A stretch of 64,000 nucleotides of DNA from Neptunicella plasticusilytica (lineage in GTDB: Bacteria > Pseudomonadota > Gammaproteobacteria > Enterobacterales > Alteromonadaceae): assembly GCF_047922965.1 (NCBI RefSeq), contig NZ_CP150481.1, forward strand, positions 3,968,001 through 4,032,000, read 5' to 3'. A program made the translations under genes and the position numbers. A model generated the notes under the pieces. It was not told the origin of the DNA, did no database searches, and worked only from the letters and a program-made list of their open reading frames with translations. Below are positions 26,400 through 35,024 of the stretch, piece by piece (within the stretch, counting starts at the first letter, position 1; the number at the start of each line of letters is the position of its first letter).

Positions 26400-27001
26400 G
26401 CCAACGTCTCCTCTAATTGCTTCACTGCATCAGCAGTCATCAACACTTTTTCGAATGCAATCAAACTAACGGGGTCAATACCCGCAACATCACGCACATC
26501 AACTTTGTATAAGTTGCGTGCAGACAAGAACAAGTTCTCATCAACTTCAGACGTTACGATTAACACATCGTTAAGCTCAAGCTCATTAAGCTTGGCAACC
26601 AATTCTTTGGTTTTTGGTGCTTCAACAGCGAATTTTTCTACCACAATCAGGCGTTCCTGACGTACCAGTTCAGACAAGATGCTTTTGATCGCACCACGGT
26701 ACATCTTCTTGTTTACTTTCTGACTGTGATCCTGATTTTTAGCAGCGAATGTTACGCCACCTGAACGCCAGATAGGACTACGGATAGTACCCGCACGGGC
26801 ACGACCAGTTCCTTTTTGACGCCATGGCTTTTTACCGCCACCGCTAACTTCAGAACGTGTTTTTTGTGCACGGGTACCTTGACGGGCGCCGGCGCCAAAA
26901 GCGACAACAACCTGATGTACCAATGCTTCGTTAAACTCACGTCCAAAAGTAGCTTCGGATACTTCAAGAGCGCCTTTAGCGTCTTTCAATACTAATTCCA
27001 T
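26396..27001 (-). CDS. rplD: 50S ribosomal protein L4
   Basis: A 201-residue exit-tunnel protein. In E. coli, L4 also represses its own operon by acting on the S10 leader. The tunnel loop SGGGKKPWRQKGTGRARAG is conserved. I start at ATG 27001 because the GGGAG ribosome binding site lies 7 bases before it; a GTG immediately upstream (27004) is in frame but too close to the RBS. Confidence 0.97.
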   Translation of the reverse strand: MELVLKDAKGALEVSEATFGREFNEALVHQVVVAFGAGARQGTRAQKTRSEVSGGGKKPWRQKGTGRARAGTIRSPIWRSGGVTFAAKNQDHSQKVNKKMYRGAIKSILSELVRQERLIVVEKFAVEAPKTKELVAKLNELELNDVLIVTSEVDENLFLSARNLYKVDVRDVAGIDPVSLIAFEKVLMTADAVKQLEETLA

Positions 27002-27018
27002 CACCGATCTCCCGAACG

Positions 27019-27657
27019 TTACGCTTTAACTGCAGGTTTAACGATAACATCACCACCTGTTGCGCCTGGAACTGCACCTCTGATCAACAGAAGGTTACGT
27101 TCGGCGTCAACACGTACTACTTCCAAAGACTGAACAGTCACACGCTCGTTACCAAGCTGGCCTGCCATTTTTTTGCCTTTGAAAACTTTACCTGGTGATT
27201 GGTTTTGACCAATAGAACCAGGAGCACGGTGAGACAAAGAGTTACCATGTGAATTACGTTGGTGACTAAAGTTCCAACGCTTGATTGCACCTGCAAAACC
27301 TTTACCTTTAGAAGTACCGATAACGTCAACTTTTTTGGTTTCAGCAAAAACTTCAACAGTGATTTCACTGCCAACTTCAATACCTTCACCTTCATTGCCG
27401 TCCAGACGGAACTCCCATAAACCACGGCCCGCTTCCACGCCAGCTTTAGCAAAATGACCTGCTGCTGCTTTATTTACGCGGTTAGCTTTTTTAGTGCCAG
27501 TGGTCACTTGTAGCGCGCGATACCCATCGGTTTCTTCAGTACGTAACTGAGTAACACGATTAGGGGCCGCTTCGATAACAGTCACGGGGATAGAAGCACC
27601 ATCTTCTGTGAAGATGCGCGTCATACCCACTTTACGACCGATTAGACCAATCGCCAT
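27019..27657 (-). CDS. rplC: 50S ribosomal protein L3
   Basis: A 212-residue protein reaching towards the peptidyl transferase centre. The MAIGLIGRKVGMTRIF start and the loop with FSHQRNSHGNSLSHRAPGSIGQNQ (the glutamine there is the PrmB methylation site in E. coli) are present. RBS GAGGG lies 7 bases before the ATG, directly after rpsJ. Confidence 0.97.
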   Translation of the reverse strand: MAIGLIGRKVGMTRIFTEDGASIPVTVIEAAPNRVTQLRTEETDGYRALQVTTGTKKANRVNKAAAGHFAKAGVEAGRGLWEFRLDGNEGEGIEVGSEITVEVFAETKKVDVIGTSKGKGFAGAIKRWNFSHQRNSHGNSLSHRAPGSIGQNQSPGKVFKGKKMAGQLGNERVTVQSLEVVRVDAERNLLLIRGAVPGATGGDVIVKPAVKA

Positions 27658-27673
27658 TGTTAAAACCCTCTAA

Positions 27674-27985
27674 TTAGCCCAGGCTGATTTGAACATCAAC
27701 ACCGGCAGCCAGATCCAATCTCATCAATGCATCTACTGTTTTATCAGTAGGTTCAATGATATCGACCAGACGCTTATGAGTGCGGATTTCATACTGATCA
27801 CGTGCATCTTTATTCACGTGAGGTGAAGTCAACACCGTATAACGCTCTTTGCGTGTAGGAAGTGGAATAGGCCCACTTACTTGCGCACCAGTGCGTTTGG
27901 CAGTTTCAACGATTTCAGCCGTAGACTGATCGATCAACTTGTGATCAAACGCTTTCAAACGAATACGAATTCTTTGATTTGGCAT
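27674..27985 (-). CDS. rpsJ: 30S ribosomal protein S10
   Basis: A 103-residue 30S protein that also partners NusB in antitermination. MPNQRIRIRLKAFDHKLID and the IPLPTRKERYTVLTSPHVNKDARDQ region identify it. A longer in-frame extension to 28021 exists, but ATG 27985 gives the universal S10 N-terminus and has a GGAGC ribosome binding site 8 bases upstream. It is the first gene of the operon, after an untranslated leader of about 155 bases. Confidence 0.97.
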   Translation of the reverse strand: MPNQRIRIRLKAFDHKLIDQSTAEIVETAKRTGAQVSGPIPLPTRKERYTVLTSPHVNKDARDQYEIRTHKRLVDIIEPTDKTVDALMRLDLAAGVDVQISLG

Positions 27986-28141
27986 CGACCAAGCTCCAAT
28001 CGAAAGAACAAAAATATACACCCACCGCCTACCATTATCGCTAGGGGGGATGCGTGAATAATCGACAGTCCCATATCGGGACGCTGTAAATTTAATTTGT
28101 GCCTAAAAACGACAACAATCCGTTGCCATTGCTGACAGCGG
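27986..28141 (-). promoter_or_regulatory. S10 operon 5' leader (possible L4-responsive leader)
   Basis: About 155 bases lie between the predicted transcription start and rpsJ. The leader contains a GTCCC-GATAT-GGGAC hairpin (about 28067-28081) and a G-rich stretch nearer the gene. In E. coli and relatives, an S10 leader of similar length binds L4 and controls the whole operon. The position and size fit, but I cannot fold the RNA here, so the assignment is inference. Confidence 0.4.
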
Positions 28142-28147
28142 ACGCGA

Positions 28148-28175
28148 ATTATACAGAAGTTGTTTGACGTTGCAA
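28148..28175 (-). promoter_or_regulatory. Predicted sigma-70 promoter of the S10 operon
   Basis: On the minus strand TTGCAA (-35) and a perfect TATAAT (-10) are separated by 16 bases. Transcription would start near 28141 and run into rpsJ. This is the only good promoter seen before the ribosomal genes and supports an operon that starts at S10. Confidence 0.65.
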
Positions 28176-28315
28176 CACTAAATGTGATTATTTACTACTG
28201 GCGAACTACTGTGAAGTCGGAAAAGCGTTGTTTACCTGACAACGGCCATAAAAACAAATCAACAGTACCAACTGGTATTCGCCTCGACTATAGTAGTAGG
28301 CCTAAAAGTAAGTAC

Positions 28316-30556
28316 ATGATTCAACGGGAAAACATGCTAGAAACGCCAAGAAAGCAGCAAGAGCTGGAAAAGATAGACCGATTACTGGAGTCGCATCCTT
28401 CATTAATGGACGCCTATCAAAAGCTCGAAACCATCGTTCTGAGTCTGTTTGATGCAGAGCGTATGAGTATTTTCCAGCGGCGTAGACAAAATCAGGATCT
28501 GGTGGCCCGCTTTAAAACCGGTTCCGAGACCCGCGAAATAAAAGTGCCCATTAGTCCACAATCCATTGCCGGATATGTTGCGCTGGCACAGCTTCCGTTA
28601 ATGATCGCCAACCCCTACGATGCGGACGAGTTGAGTGGTATCCATCAGCGGCTGCGTTTTGAAGGGAAATTTGATAAAAGCAGTTCGTTTAAAACCCGCA
28701 ATATATTGTGTGTACCTATTCTTAATTCCGGCGTATTGCTGGGTGTGTTGCAAGTTATCAATAAACGTAAGGGTGATTTTGATGATGCCGATCTGGATAT
28801 CGCCCAGGATTTGACCAAAATCATCGGCAATAAATTCCGTTATGAGCTGGGTGGGACTCAACAACCTTTTCAGTATCTTATTCATAGTAACCTGATTCAG
28901 GAAGGCGAACTGAAAAAATTGGTGGACAGCAGTAAAGACACCCGGCAGTTAATCCAGCGGCTGATTTCCGAACAACGTATTTCTGAAGAGCATATCGGTC
29001 ATGCGTTATCCATCCATTATCAGGTTCCTTATATTCCGTTTAATCCTGACAAATATCATCTATATCAAAGTGACAGCCGGCTAAATTCGTCCTATTTAAA
29101 GCGTAATCTGGTAGCCGTGGTCTCCGACGCTTCGGATAACCCAATGGTATTGATGGCCGAACCCAATAACGCCGCCTTATTAATGGAGATAGAAAGCGCA
29201 CTGGGTATAGAGAGTTACGAAATTTGTGTTGGCTTGCCTAATGCCATCTTGCAATATCTGGGGGCGGCAAGCAGCGGTGGCGGTGCGCCCGGGGCGATGG
29301 ACGATATTCTGGATGAAATTGGTACCAGCACGGAAGTCCAAGATGAAGGACATGATGAAATGTCCGACGATGCGCCGGCGGTGGTGCGCCTGGTCAGCCG
29401 TATCTTGCATGATGCCAAACGGCTTAATGCGTCGGATATTCATGTCGACCCGGAGAAAAATGCACCGACCCGGGTGAGAATGCGGGTGGATGGCGTGTGC
29501 CGTGATATTACCCAGGTTCCTGCTTCGCACCACAGTGCTGTGATAGCGCGGATTAAGATCATGTCAAACCTGAATATCGCCGAGAAGCGAGTTCCGCAAG
29601 ACGGTAAAATCGCAGTGAAAATGTCCGGTCAACTGGTTGAAGTACGGGTCGCCACTATTCCGACTGTGGCTGGCGAAGGCGTCGTTATGCGGATTTTGGC
29701 CTCAGGTGGCGCTATGCCGATGGAGAAAATGAACCTGTCGCCGCGCAATATGAGCATGATTAAAGAAATGATTAAAAAGCCTCACGGCATATTATTAGTG
29801 GTTGGCCCCACCGGTTCAGGTAAAACCACTACTTTACATGCGGTGTTAGGTGATCTGAATACACCAGATAAAAAGATTTGGACGGCAGAAGATCCGGTGG
29901 AAATTACCCAGCCCGGATTACAGCAAGTGCAGGTTAACCCCAAAATCGGGTTTACCTTTGCCAATGCATTACGCGCATTCTTGCGGGCCGACCCGGATAT
30001 TATCCTGATTGGTGAGATGCGAGACAAAGAAACTGCCCATGCCGGTATTGAAGCCTCTCTTACCGGTCACCTGGTTCTGTCAACCCTGCACACTAACTCC
30101 GCCCCGGAAACCATTACCCGTCTATTAGATCTGGGGCTGGATCCGGTTAACTTTTCTGATGCCTGCGTAGGTATTCTGGCGCAGCGACTCATCCGGACTA
30201 TTTGTCCCAATTGCAAAGAAAAACATCCCGCGTCTGAAGACGATATCGCCTTCATTCGTCGCCAATATGGCAGCGACTACCTGGATGAAATCGATCTGGA
30301 TAACTTGCAGTTATATCGCGGCAAAGGCTGTGACGAATGCGGTGATACGGGTTATAAAGGTCGAACCGGCGTGCACGAGCTGTTATCCATGACCGGCGGG
30401 CTACGTAGTCTGGTTTATAAAGAAGCGTCGGTACATGACATGAAAGCCCAGGCTATGAAAGACGGTATGCGTACCTTGACTCAGGATGGTATTTTCAAGG
30501 TACTCAAGGGAGATACCGATATTGCCCAATTACAAATCATTAGCGGGGCCGAATAA
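28316..30556 (+). CDS. GAF-MshEN-GspE type II/IV secretion ATPase, orphan
   Basis: A PilB/GspE-family ATPase of about 746 residues, the kind that powers pilus extension or type II secretion. A GAF domain (about residues 30-180, PHSLMDAYQK... to KIIGNKFRYEL) comes first. A MshEN/GspE-N region follows (FNPDKYHLYQ...), then the ATPase. Walker A GPTGSGKTT is near residue 497, the Walker B/Asp-box reads RADPDIILIGEMRDKETA, and a four-cysteine zinc site (CPNC near 629, CDECGD near 671) is present. MshEN domains can bind c-di-GMP. No other pilus or secretion gene is nearby. The start is uncertain: ATG 28316 is my choice, ATG 28334 has a better RBS (GGGAA), and the frame stays open to a TTG at 28160. 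Confidence 0.88.
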   Translation: MIQRENMLETPRKQQELEKIDRLLESHPSLMDAYQKLETIVLSLFDAERMSIFQRRRQNQDLVARFKTGSETREIKVPISPQSIAGYVALAQLPLMIANPYDADELSGIHQRLRFEGKFDKSSSFKTRNILCVPILNSGVLLGVLQVINKRKGDFDDADLDIAQDLTKIIGNKFRYELGGTQQPFQYLIHSNLIQEGELKKLVDSSKDTRQLIQRLISEQRISEEHIGHALSIHYQVPYIPFNPDKYHLYQSDSRLNSSYLKRNLVAVVSDASDNPMVLMAEPNNAALLMEIESALGIESYEICVGLPNAILQYLGAASSGGGAPGAMDDILDEIGTSTEVQDEGHDEMSDDAPAVVRLVSRILHDAKRLNASDIHVDPEKNAPTRVRMRVDGVCRDITQVPASHHSAVIARIKIMSNLNIAEKRVPQDGKIAVKMSGQLVEVRVATIPTVAGEGVVMRILASGGAMPMEKMNLSPRNMSMIKEMIKKPHGILLVVGPTGSGKTTTLHAVLGDLNTPDKKIWTAEDPVEITQPGLQQVQVNPKIGFTFANALRAFLRADPDIILIGEMRDKETAHAGIEASLTGHLVLSTLHTNSAPETITRLLDLGLDPVNFSDACVGILAQRLIRTICPNCKEKHPASEDDIAFIRRQYGSDYLDEIDLDNLQLYRGKGCDECGDTGYKGRTGVHELLSMTGGLRSLVYKEASVHDMKAQAMKDGMRTLTQDGIFKVLKGDTDIAQLQIISGAE

Positions 30557-30575
30557 ATCGGCCCAGCTCAGCTGA

Positions 30576-31238
30576 CTAGCCTGCAACCAGCATATCACTG
30601 TTAAAATAGTTGCCTACCCCGATAGTGAGCAATAATAATCCCCACGCACTATGCTGGATAACCACAATCAACGTCGATTTAGTATTCGCATAGGTGAGTC
30701 CAAATAACAGGCCCCCTGCCGCCGACACTATCACTGCTATCCAGTTTCCGTACAACCCATGCAACATAGAAAAGCACAAGGAAGACACGCCAACCCGCAA
30801 TATTTTGGCAGGAAACAGTTTTTTAAAGCGATGAAAGAAAAAGGTTCTGAATATCAGTTCCTGCGGGATCACCGACAATAACGGATATAACAGCAATGTC
30901 ACCAGCCACAGATAAGGTTGCTGCAGGGGCAAGGATAGGAACAGACTGGGCATCCAATACCAGCAAACTAACGTCACTATCGCCACCCATAAAGTAAAAC
31001 TCAGGTGCAGGTATTGCCGATACTTGCGCACATCGGACAAGCGCCCCAGTCGTTTGCGTTTAAATTTGGGATCAGCCCAGAGTACTGCACTGCAATAACC
31101 ACCGGCGATAACCAGACAGGGGATCACAAAACTGACTAGATAGTCACGGTTGGCAATCAATAACACTGGAAGCAGGCAAAAAAGTAGCAAGAACTCCATC
31201 CAACGTTTGTAACGCTCTGATGAAAGTTTCTGTGCCAT
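30576..31238 (-). CDS. CPBP-family intramembrane protein
   Basis: A 220-residue membrane protein with about six hydrophobic helices and the CPBP (CAAX protease and bacteriocin-processing) pattern. The motifs are QELIFR in place of the usual EExxxR, FSMLH for FxxxH, and a later QH in the last conserved helix. The first glutamate of the catalytic pair is thus a glutamine here, so proteolytic activity is doubtful. ATG 31238 is chosen; in-frame GTG and TTG codons lie slightly upstream. It converges with the ATPase gene after 19 bp. Confidence 0.78.
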   Translation of the reverse strand: MAQKLSSERYKRWMEFLLLFCLLPVLLIANRDYLVSFVIPCLVIAGGYCSAVLWADPKFKRKRLGRLSDVRKYRQYLHLSFTLWVAIVTLVCWYWMPSLFLSLPLQQPYLWLVTLLLYPLLSVIPQELIFRTFFFHRFKKLFPAKILRVGVSSLCFSMLHGLYGNWIAVIVSAAGGLLFGLTYANTKSTLIVVIQHSAWGLLLLTIGVGNYFNSDMLVAG

Positions 31239-31271
31239 ACTGAAAATATAGTTATTTATACGCTGCACCAA

Positions 31272-31526
31272 TTAATCTGTCCGACCAAAAAATCCATCTT
31301 CAACAACCAGGTTTGCCAATCCACCCATATATGACAGTTTAACGAACACAGAATGAATAATGAGTGAACTATTTATGACAGCATCCAAGGAGGTTTTGTC
31401 AGAATAAATTTGGCTTCCTAACCTGCAAGTATTACCATTCCCCTCTTTGCCGAACCTGGCAATCTGATTAACGGGTGCAAACCCCAAAATAACAAAAATA
31501 GTGCATATGAATAATTTGCTCGGCAT
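31272..31526 (-). CDS. Small hypothetical secreted protein
   Basis: An 84-residue frame starting at ATG 31526, with a convincing N-terminal signal-like stretch (MPSKLFICTIFVILGFAPVN) and one cysteine in the mature part. It ends 33 bases before the CPBP start on the same strand, which fits an operon, and begins 34 bases from the divergent mscS gene. No strong ribosome binding site is visible and I recognise no family, so it may be a chance frame. Confidence 0.38.
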   Translation of the reverse strand: MPSKLFICTIFVILGFAPVNQIARFGKEGNGNTCRLGSQIYSDKTSLDAVINSSLIIHSVFVKLSYMGGLANLVVEDGFFGRTD

Positions 31527-31559
31527 TAATATTCAGCATCTTTATCCGGTGATCCCAAC

Positions 31560-32429
31560 ATGCTAGAGCTTGTCGCCCAATACAAACTGCTTGTCTCCAT
31601 CTTCATCATTGTTGTCACAATGTCAGTGAAGTATTTAATAGTCAGCCTGATCAAAAAAAGAGCCAAGAAAAAAGGCAAGGATAAGCGTTACCTGGTTAAC
31701 AGCTTTAAAAATCTGATTAACTTCCTGATCATTATTGTTCTGCTTAACTTCTGGGCGGCAGAATTACAAAAATTCGCCTTTTCTATTGCGGCCTTTATTG
31801 TTGCTATCGTATTGGCGACACGCGAATTTATTCAATGCCTGATAGGTTTTATCTACATCGCCTCAACCCGGCCATTTAGGGTGGGTGACTGGGTACAAAT
31901 AGGCAATCAGTGTGGGGAAGTTAGCGCCACAGACTGGGCTAAAATGACCATTCTGGAGGTGGATATAGAAAGCTATAGCTTTACTGGCAAAACCGTATTT
32001 TTGCCCAATAGCCAGTTGATTAATAATCCCATCAAGAACCTGAATTTTCTTAAGCGCTATGTCTCCCACCACTTTGTTATTACCCGGGATATGAGTGTAA
32101 ATCCTTTTATTTTTATCGATGTCCTGAAAGAGCGCGCGGTGGAGTATTGCCAGCATTTTCACGATGTAGCGATACGCTATAACCAGATTATCGAAAAACG
32201 ACTGGAAGTTCGCATTACGGGTCCTGAAACTACCATCCATATCAGCACCTCCAATTTGGGTGACACTAATACCGAATTCACTATTTTCTGCCCCACCGAA
32301 CAAGCGCTGGAAATAGAACAAAAACTGACAGCTGACTTTATGCGTCTCTGGTTTGCTGAGAAAGATAAACAGCAAATTGCCGAAAATGAAAAACAGCAAA
32401 AGGTCGAAAACACCAAACTGTTAGAATAA
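31560..32429 (+). CDS. MscS-family mechanosensitive channel
   Basis: A 289-residue channel that opens under membrane tension to release solutes on osmotic downshock. Two N-terminal helices are followed by the pore-type helix and the MscS beta domain with TRPFRVGDWVQIG and FLPNSQLINNPIKN, hallmarks of the family. It is close to minimal MscS length. The C-terminus carries a charged repeat-like tail (KQQIAENEKQQKVEN). It is divergent from the small secreted frame upstream. Osmoregulation is inferred from family. Confidence 0.88.
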   Translation: MLELVAQYKLLVSIFIIVVTMSVKYLIVSLIKKRAKKKGKDKRYLVNSFKNLINFLIIIVLLNFWAAELQKFAFSIAAFIVAIVLATREFIQCLIGFIYIASTRPFRVGDWVQIGNQCGEVSATDWAKMTILEVDIESYSFTGKTVFLPNSQLINNPIKNLNFLKRYVSHHFVITRDMSVNPFIFIDVLKERAVEYCQHFHDVAIRYNQIIEKRLEVRITGPETTIHISTSNLGDTNTEFTIFCPTEQALEIEQKLTADFMRLWFAEKDKQQIAENEKQQKVENTKLLE

Positions 32430-32689
32430 TAACCCCTGTTGATAGATGTTCGTCACTGCTGGCAGCTACTTTTTCTTGCCACAAGGCTATCTTTGTAATT
32501 GGCGAATATCTATACTGCCCGAGAATTTTTGGGTGCAGTCAGGGAAACACAGGTTTTAACCAATAAATTTTCCCTGAATTCAACAATTTTTATAAATTCG
32601 TATGATTTTTAGTAAGGAAAAAAGGTATCCAATCCATTTTTCCTGTATACTATCGCGCAATTTTTGATCCTGACTTATTGAGTGAAGCA

Positions 32690-34777
32690 ATGACAGACTT
32701 ATCCCATTATAGAAATATCGGTATTTTCGCGCACGTAGATGCGGGAAAAACCACCACGACTGAACGTATTTTGAAGCTAACGGGTAAAATCCATAAAACC
32801 GGTGAAGTGCATGATGGTGAATCTACCACTGACTTTATGGAACAGGAAGCTGAGCGTGGTATTACTATTCAGTCAGCTGCTGTTAGCTGCTTCTGGAAAG
32901 ACCACCGCTTTAACGTCATCGATACTCCTGGGCACGTTGATTTCACAGTTGAAGTTTATCGTTCACTGAAAGTACTTGACGGCGGTATCGGTGTATTCTG
33001 CGGTTCTGGTGGTGTTGAACCACAATCAGAAACCAACTGGCGTTATGCTAACGATTCAGAAGTAGCCCGTGTTATTTTCGTTAACAAACTGGACCGCATG
33101 GGTGCAGATTTCTATCGTGTGGTAGATCAGGTTAAACGTGTACTGGGTGCCAATCCGTTAGTGATGACTCTGCCAATCGGGATCGAAGAAGATTTCGTCG
33201 GTGTTGTCGACGTACTCACTAAACAAGCCTATATCTGGGATGACACTGGTCTTCCGGAAAACTACGAAGTTAAAGATGTACCTGCAGATATGGTTGACAA
33301 AGTTAACGAATATCACGAAATGCTGGTAGAAACAGCGGTTGAGCAAGACGACGACCTGATGATGGCTTACATGGATGGTGAAGAGCCGTCTATCGAAGAT
33401 CTGAAGCGTTGTATCCGTAAAGGTACTCGTACTCTGGACTTTTTCCCGACTTACTGTGGTTCTGCGTTTAAAAACAAAGGTGTTCAGCTGGTACTTGACG
33501 CAGTAGTTGATTACTTGCCTAGCCCAACAGAAGTTGATCCTCAGCCTTTGACCGATGAAGAAGGTAACGAAACAGGCGAGCACGCTTTAGTTTCTGTTGA
33601 TGAGCCACTTCGCGCATTAGCGTTTAAAATCATGGACGACCGTTTCGGTGCCCTGACTTTCGTACGTATCTATTCCGGTAAACTGAATAAAGGCGACACC
33701 ATCCTTAACTCAGCCACAGGTAAAACTGAACGTATCGGCCGTATGGTGGAAATGCAAGCCAACGAACGTAACGAGTTAACCAGCGCCCATGCTGGCGATA
33801 TTATCGCTATCGTAGGTATGAAGAACGTACAAACCGGTCACACTTTATGTGATGTTAAACATCCTTGTACGCTGGAAGCCATGGTATTCCCTGAGCCGGT
33901 AATCTCTATCGCTGTTGCGCCTAAAGATAAAGGTGGTTCAGAGAAAATGGGTATTGCTATCGGTAAAATGGTGGCTGAAGATCCGTCTTTCCGGGTTGAA
34001 ACTGATGAAGATTCTGGTGAAACCATCCTTAAAGGTATGGGTGAATTACACCTGGACATTAAAGTCGACATCCTGAAGCGTACTTACGGCGTTGATTTGA
34101 TTGTGGGTCAACCACAGGTTGCCTACCGCGAAACCATTACTAAAGCCGTTGAAGATTCTTATACCCATAAGAAACAGTCAGGTGGTTCAGGTCAGTACGG
34201 TAAAATCGATTACCGCATCCGTCCTGGTGAAGTGGGTACAGGCTTCAAGTTCGTTTCTACCGTAGTCGGTGGTAACGTACCTAAAGAATTCTTCCCGGCC
34301 ATTGAAAAAGGCTTCAAGGGTATGATGGAAGAAGGTACTTTAGCAGGCTTCCCGGTATTGGATGTAGAAGTAGAACTCTACGACGGTGGCTTCCACGCCG
34401 TGGATTCATCTGCAATCGCGTTTGAAATCGCAGCTAAAGGTGCATTCCGCCAGTCTATCCCTAAAGCAGCTCCTCAGCTGATTGAACCTATCATGAAAGT
34501 AGATGTGTTCACGCCTGAAGATCACGTTGGTGATGTTATTGGTGACTTGAACCGTCGCCGCGGCATGATCAAGGATCAGGAAGCGGGCGTGACAGGCGTG
34601 CGTATTAAAGCTGACGTACCACTATCTGAAATGTTCGGTTATATCGGTAGTTTGCGTACCATGACTTCTGGTCGTGGTCAGTTCTCTATGGAGTTCTCAC
34701 ACTACAACCCATGTCCTGCCAACGTATCTGAAGCAGTTATTGCTGCAGAAAAAGAACGTAAAGCGGCTAAAAAGTAA
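32690..34777 (+). CDS. fusA2: Elongation factor G 2 (EF-G paralogue)
   Basis: A 695-residue translational GTPase. G1 reads AHVDAGKTT, G3 reads DTPGH and G4 reads NKLDR, followed by domains II to V. The sequence closely matches the EF-G2 type I remember from Vibrio and Shewanella (for example FMEQEAERGITIQSAAVSC and FCGSGGVEPQSETNWRYAN) rather than the str-operon EF-G. It is not next to rpsL, rpsG or tuf, supporting the paralogue call. ATG 32690 gives the normal N-terminus; a TTG at 32678 is in frame. Codon use is strongly biased, as in highly expressed genes. A good intrinsic terminator follows. Confidence 0.93.
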   Translation: MTDLSHYRNIGIFAHVDAGKTTTTERILKLTGKIHKTGEVHDGESTTDFMEQEAERGITIQSAAVSCFWKDHRFNVIDTPGHVDFTVEVYRSLKVLDGGIGVFCGSGGVEPQSETNWRYANDSEVARVIFVNKLDRMGADFYRVVDQVKRVLGANPLVMTLPIGIEEDFVGVVDVLTKQAYIWDDTGLPENYEVKDVPADMVDKVNEYHEMLVETAVEQDDDLMMAYMDGEEPSIEDLKRCIRKGTRTLDFFPTYCGSAFKNKGVQLVLDAVVDYLPSPTEVDPQPLTDEEGNETGEHALVSVDEPLRALAFKIMDDRFGALTFVRIYSGKLNKGDTILNSATGKTERIGRMVEMQANERNELTSAHAGDIIAIVGMKNVQTGHTLCDVKHPCTLEAMVFPEPVISIAVAPKDKGGSEKMGIAIGKMVAEDPSFRVETDEDSGETILKGMGELHLDIKVDILKRTYGVDLIVGQPQVAYRETITKAVEDSYTHKKQSGGSGQYGKIDYRIRPGEVGTGFKFVSTVVGGNVPKEFFPAIEKGFKGMMEEGTLAGFPVLDVEVELYDGGFHAVDSSAIAFEIAAKGAFRQSIPKAAPQLIEPIMKVDVFTPEDHVGDVIGDLNRRRGMIKDQEAGVTGVRIKADVPLSEMFGYIGSLRTMTSGRGQFSMEFSHYNPCPANVSEAVIAAEKERKAAKK

Positions 34778-34798
34778 TTTTACTTTTAGCTGGCTGAT

Positions 34799-34831
34799 AA
34801 AACCCGGTGATGAAAATCACCGGGTTTTTTA
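34799..34831 (+). terminator. Intrinsic terminator after fusA2
   Basis: AAACCCGGTGA pairs with TCACCGGGTTT across a short loop and is followed by a T-run, 22 bases after the stop codon. The A-run on the other side may make it bidirectional. Confidence 0.9.
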
Positions 34832-35024
34832 TTATCTGTAATAACCTCAATCACCTTTGGCAGAGAATATTTTGGATTGTCTATTTTAAAAATCAGGCGA
34901 TTGATAATATGATAAGCTATTAGTTTAGCTATTGGTCTTTGATGTCCACCATGCCGAGCAATAACAACCAATATAGGTCAGAACTGATTACGTAACTCAT
35001 AAATAGCTGTTGTGAAGGAAAATT

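Noticed and set aside
31863..32399. 178-residue frame antisense to mscS
   Set aside because: It lies wholly inside a clear MscS gene, has no RBS or domain, and its composition is that of a mirror frame.
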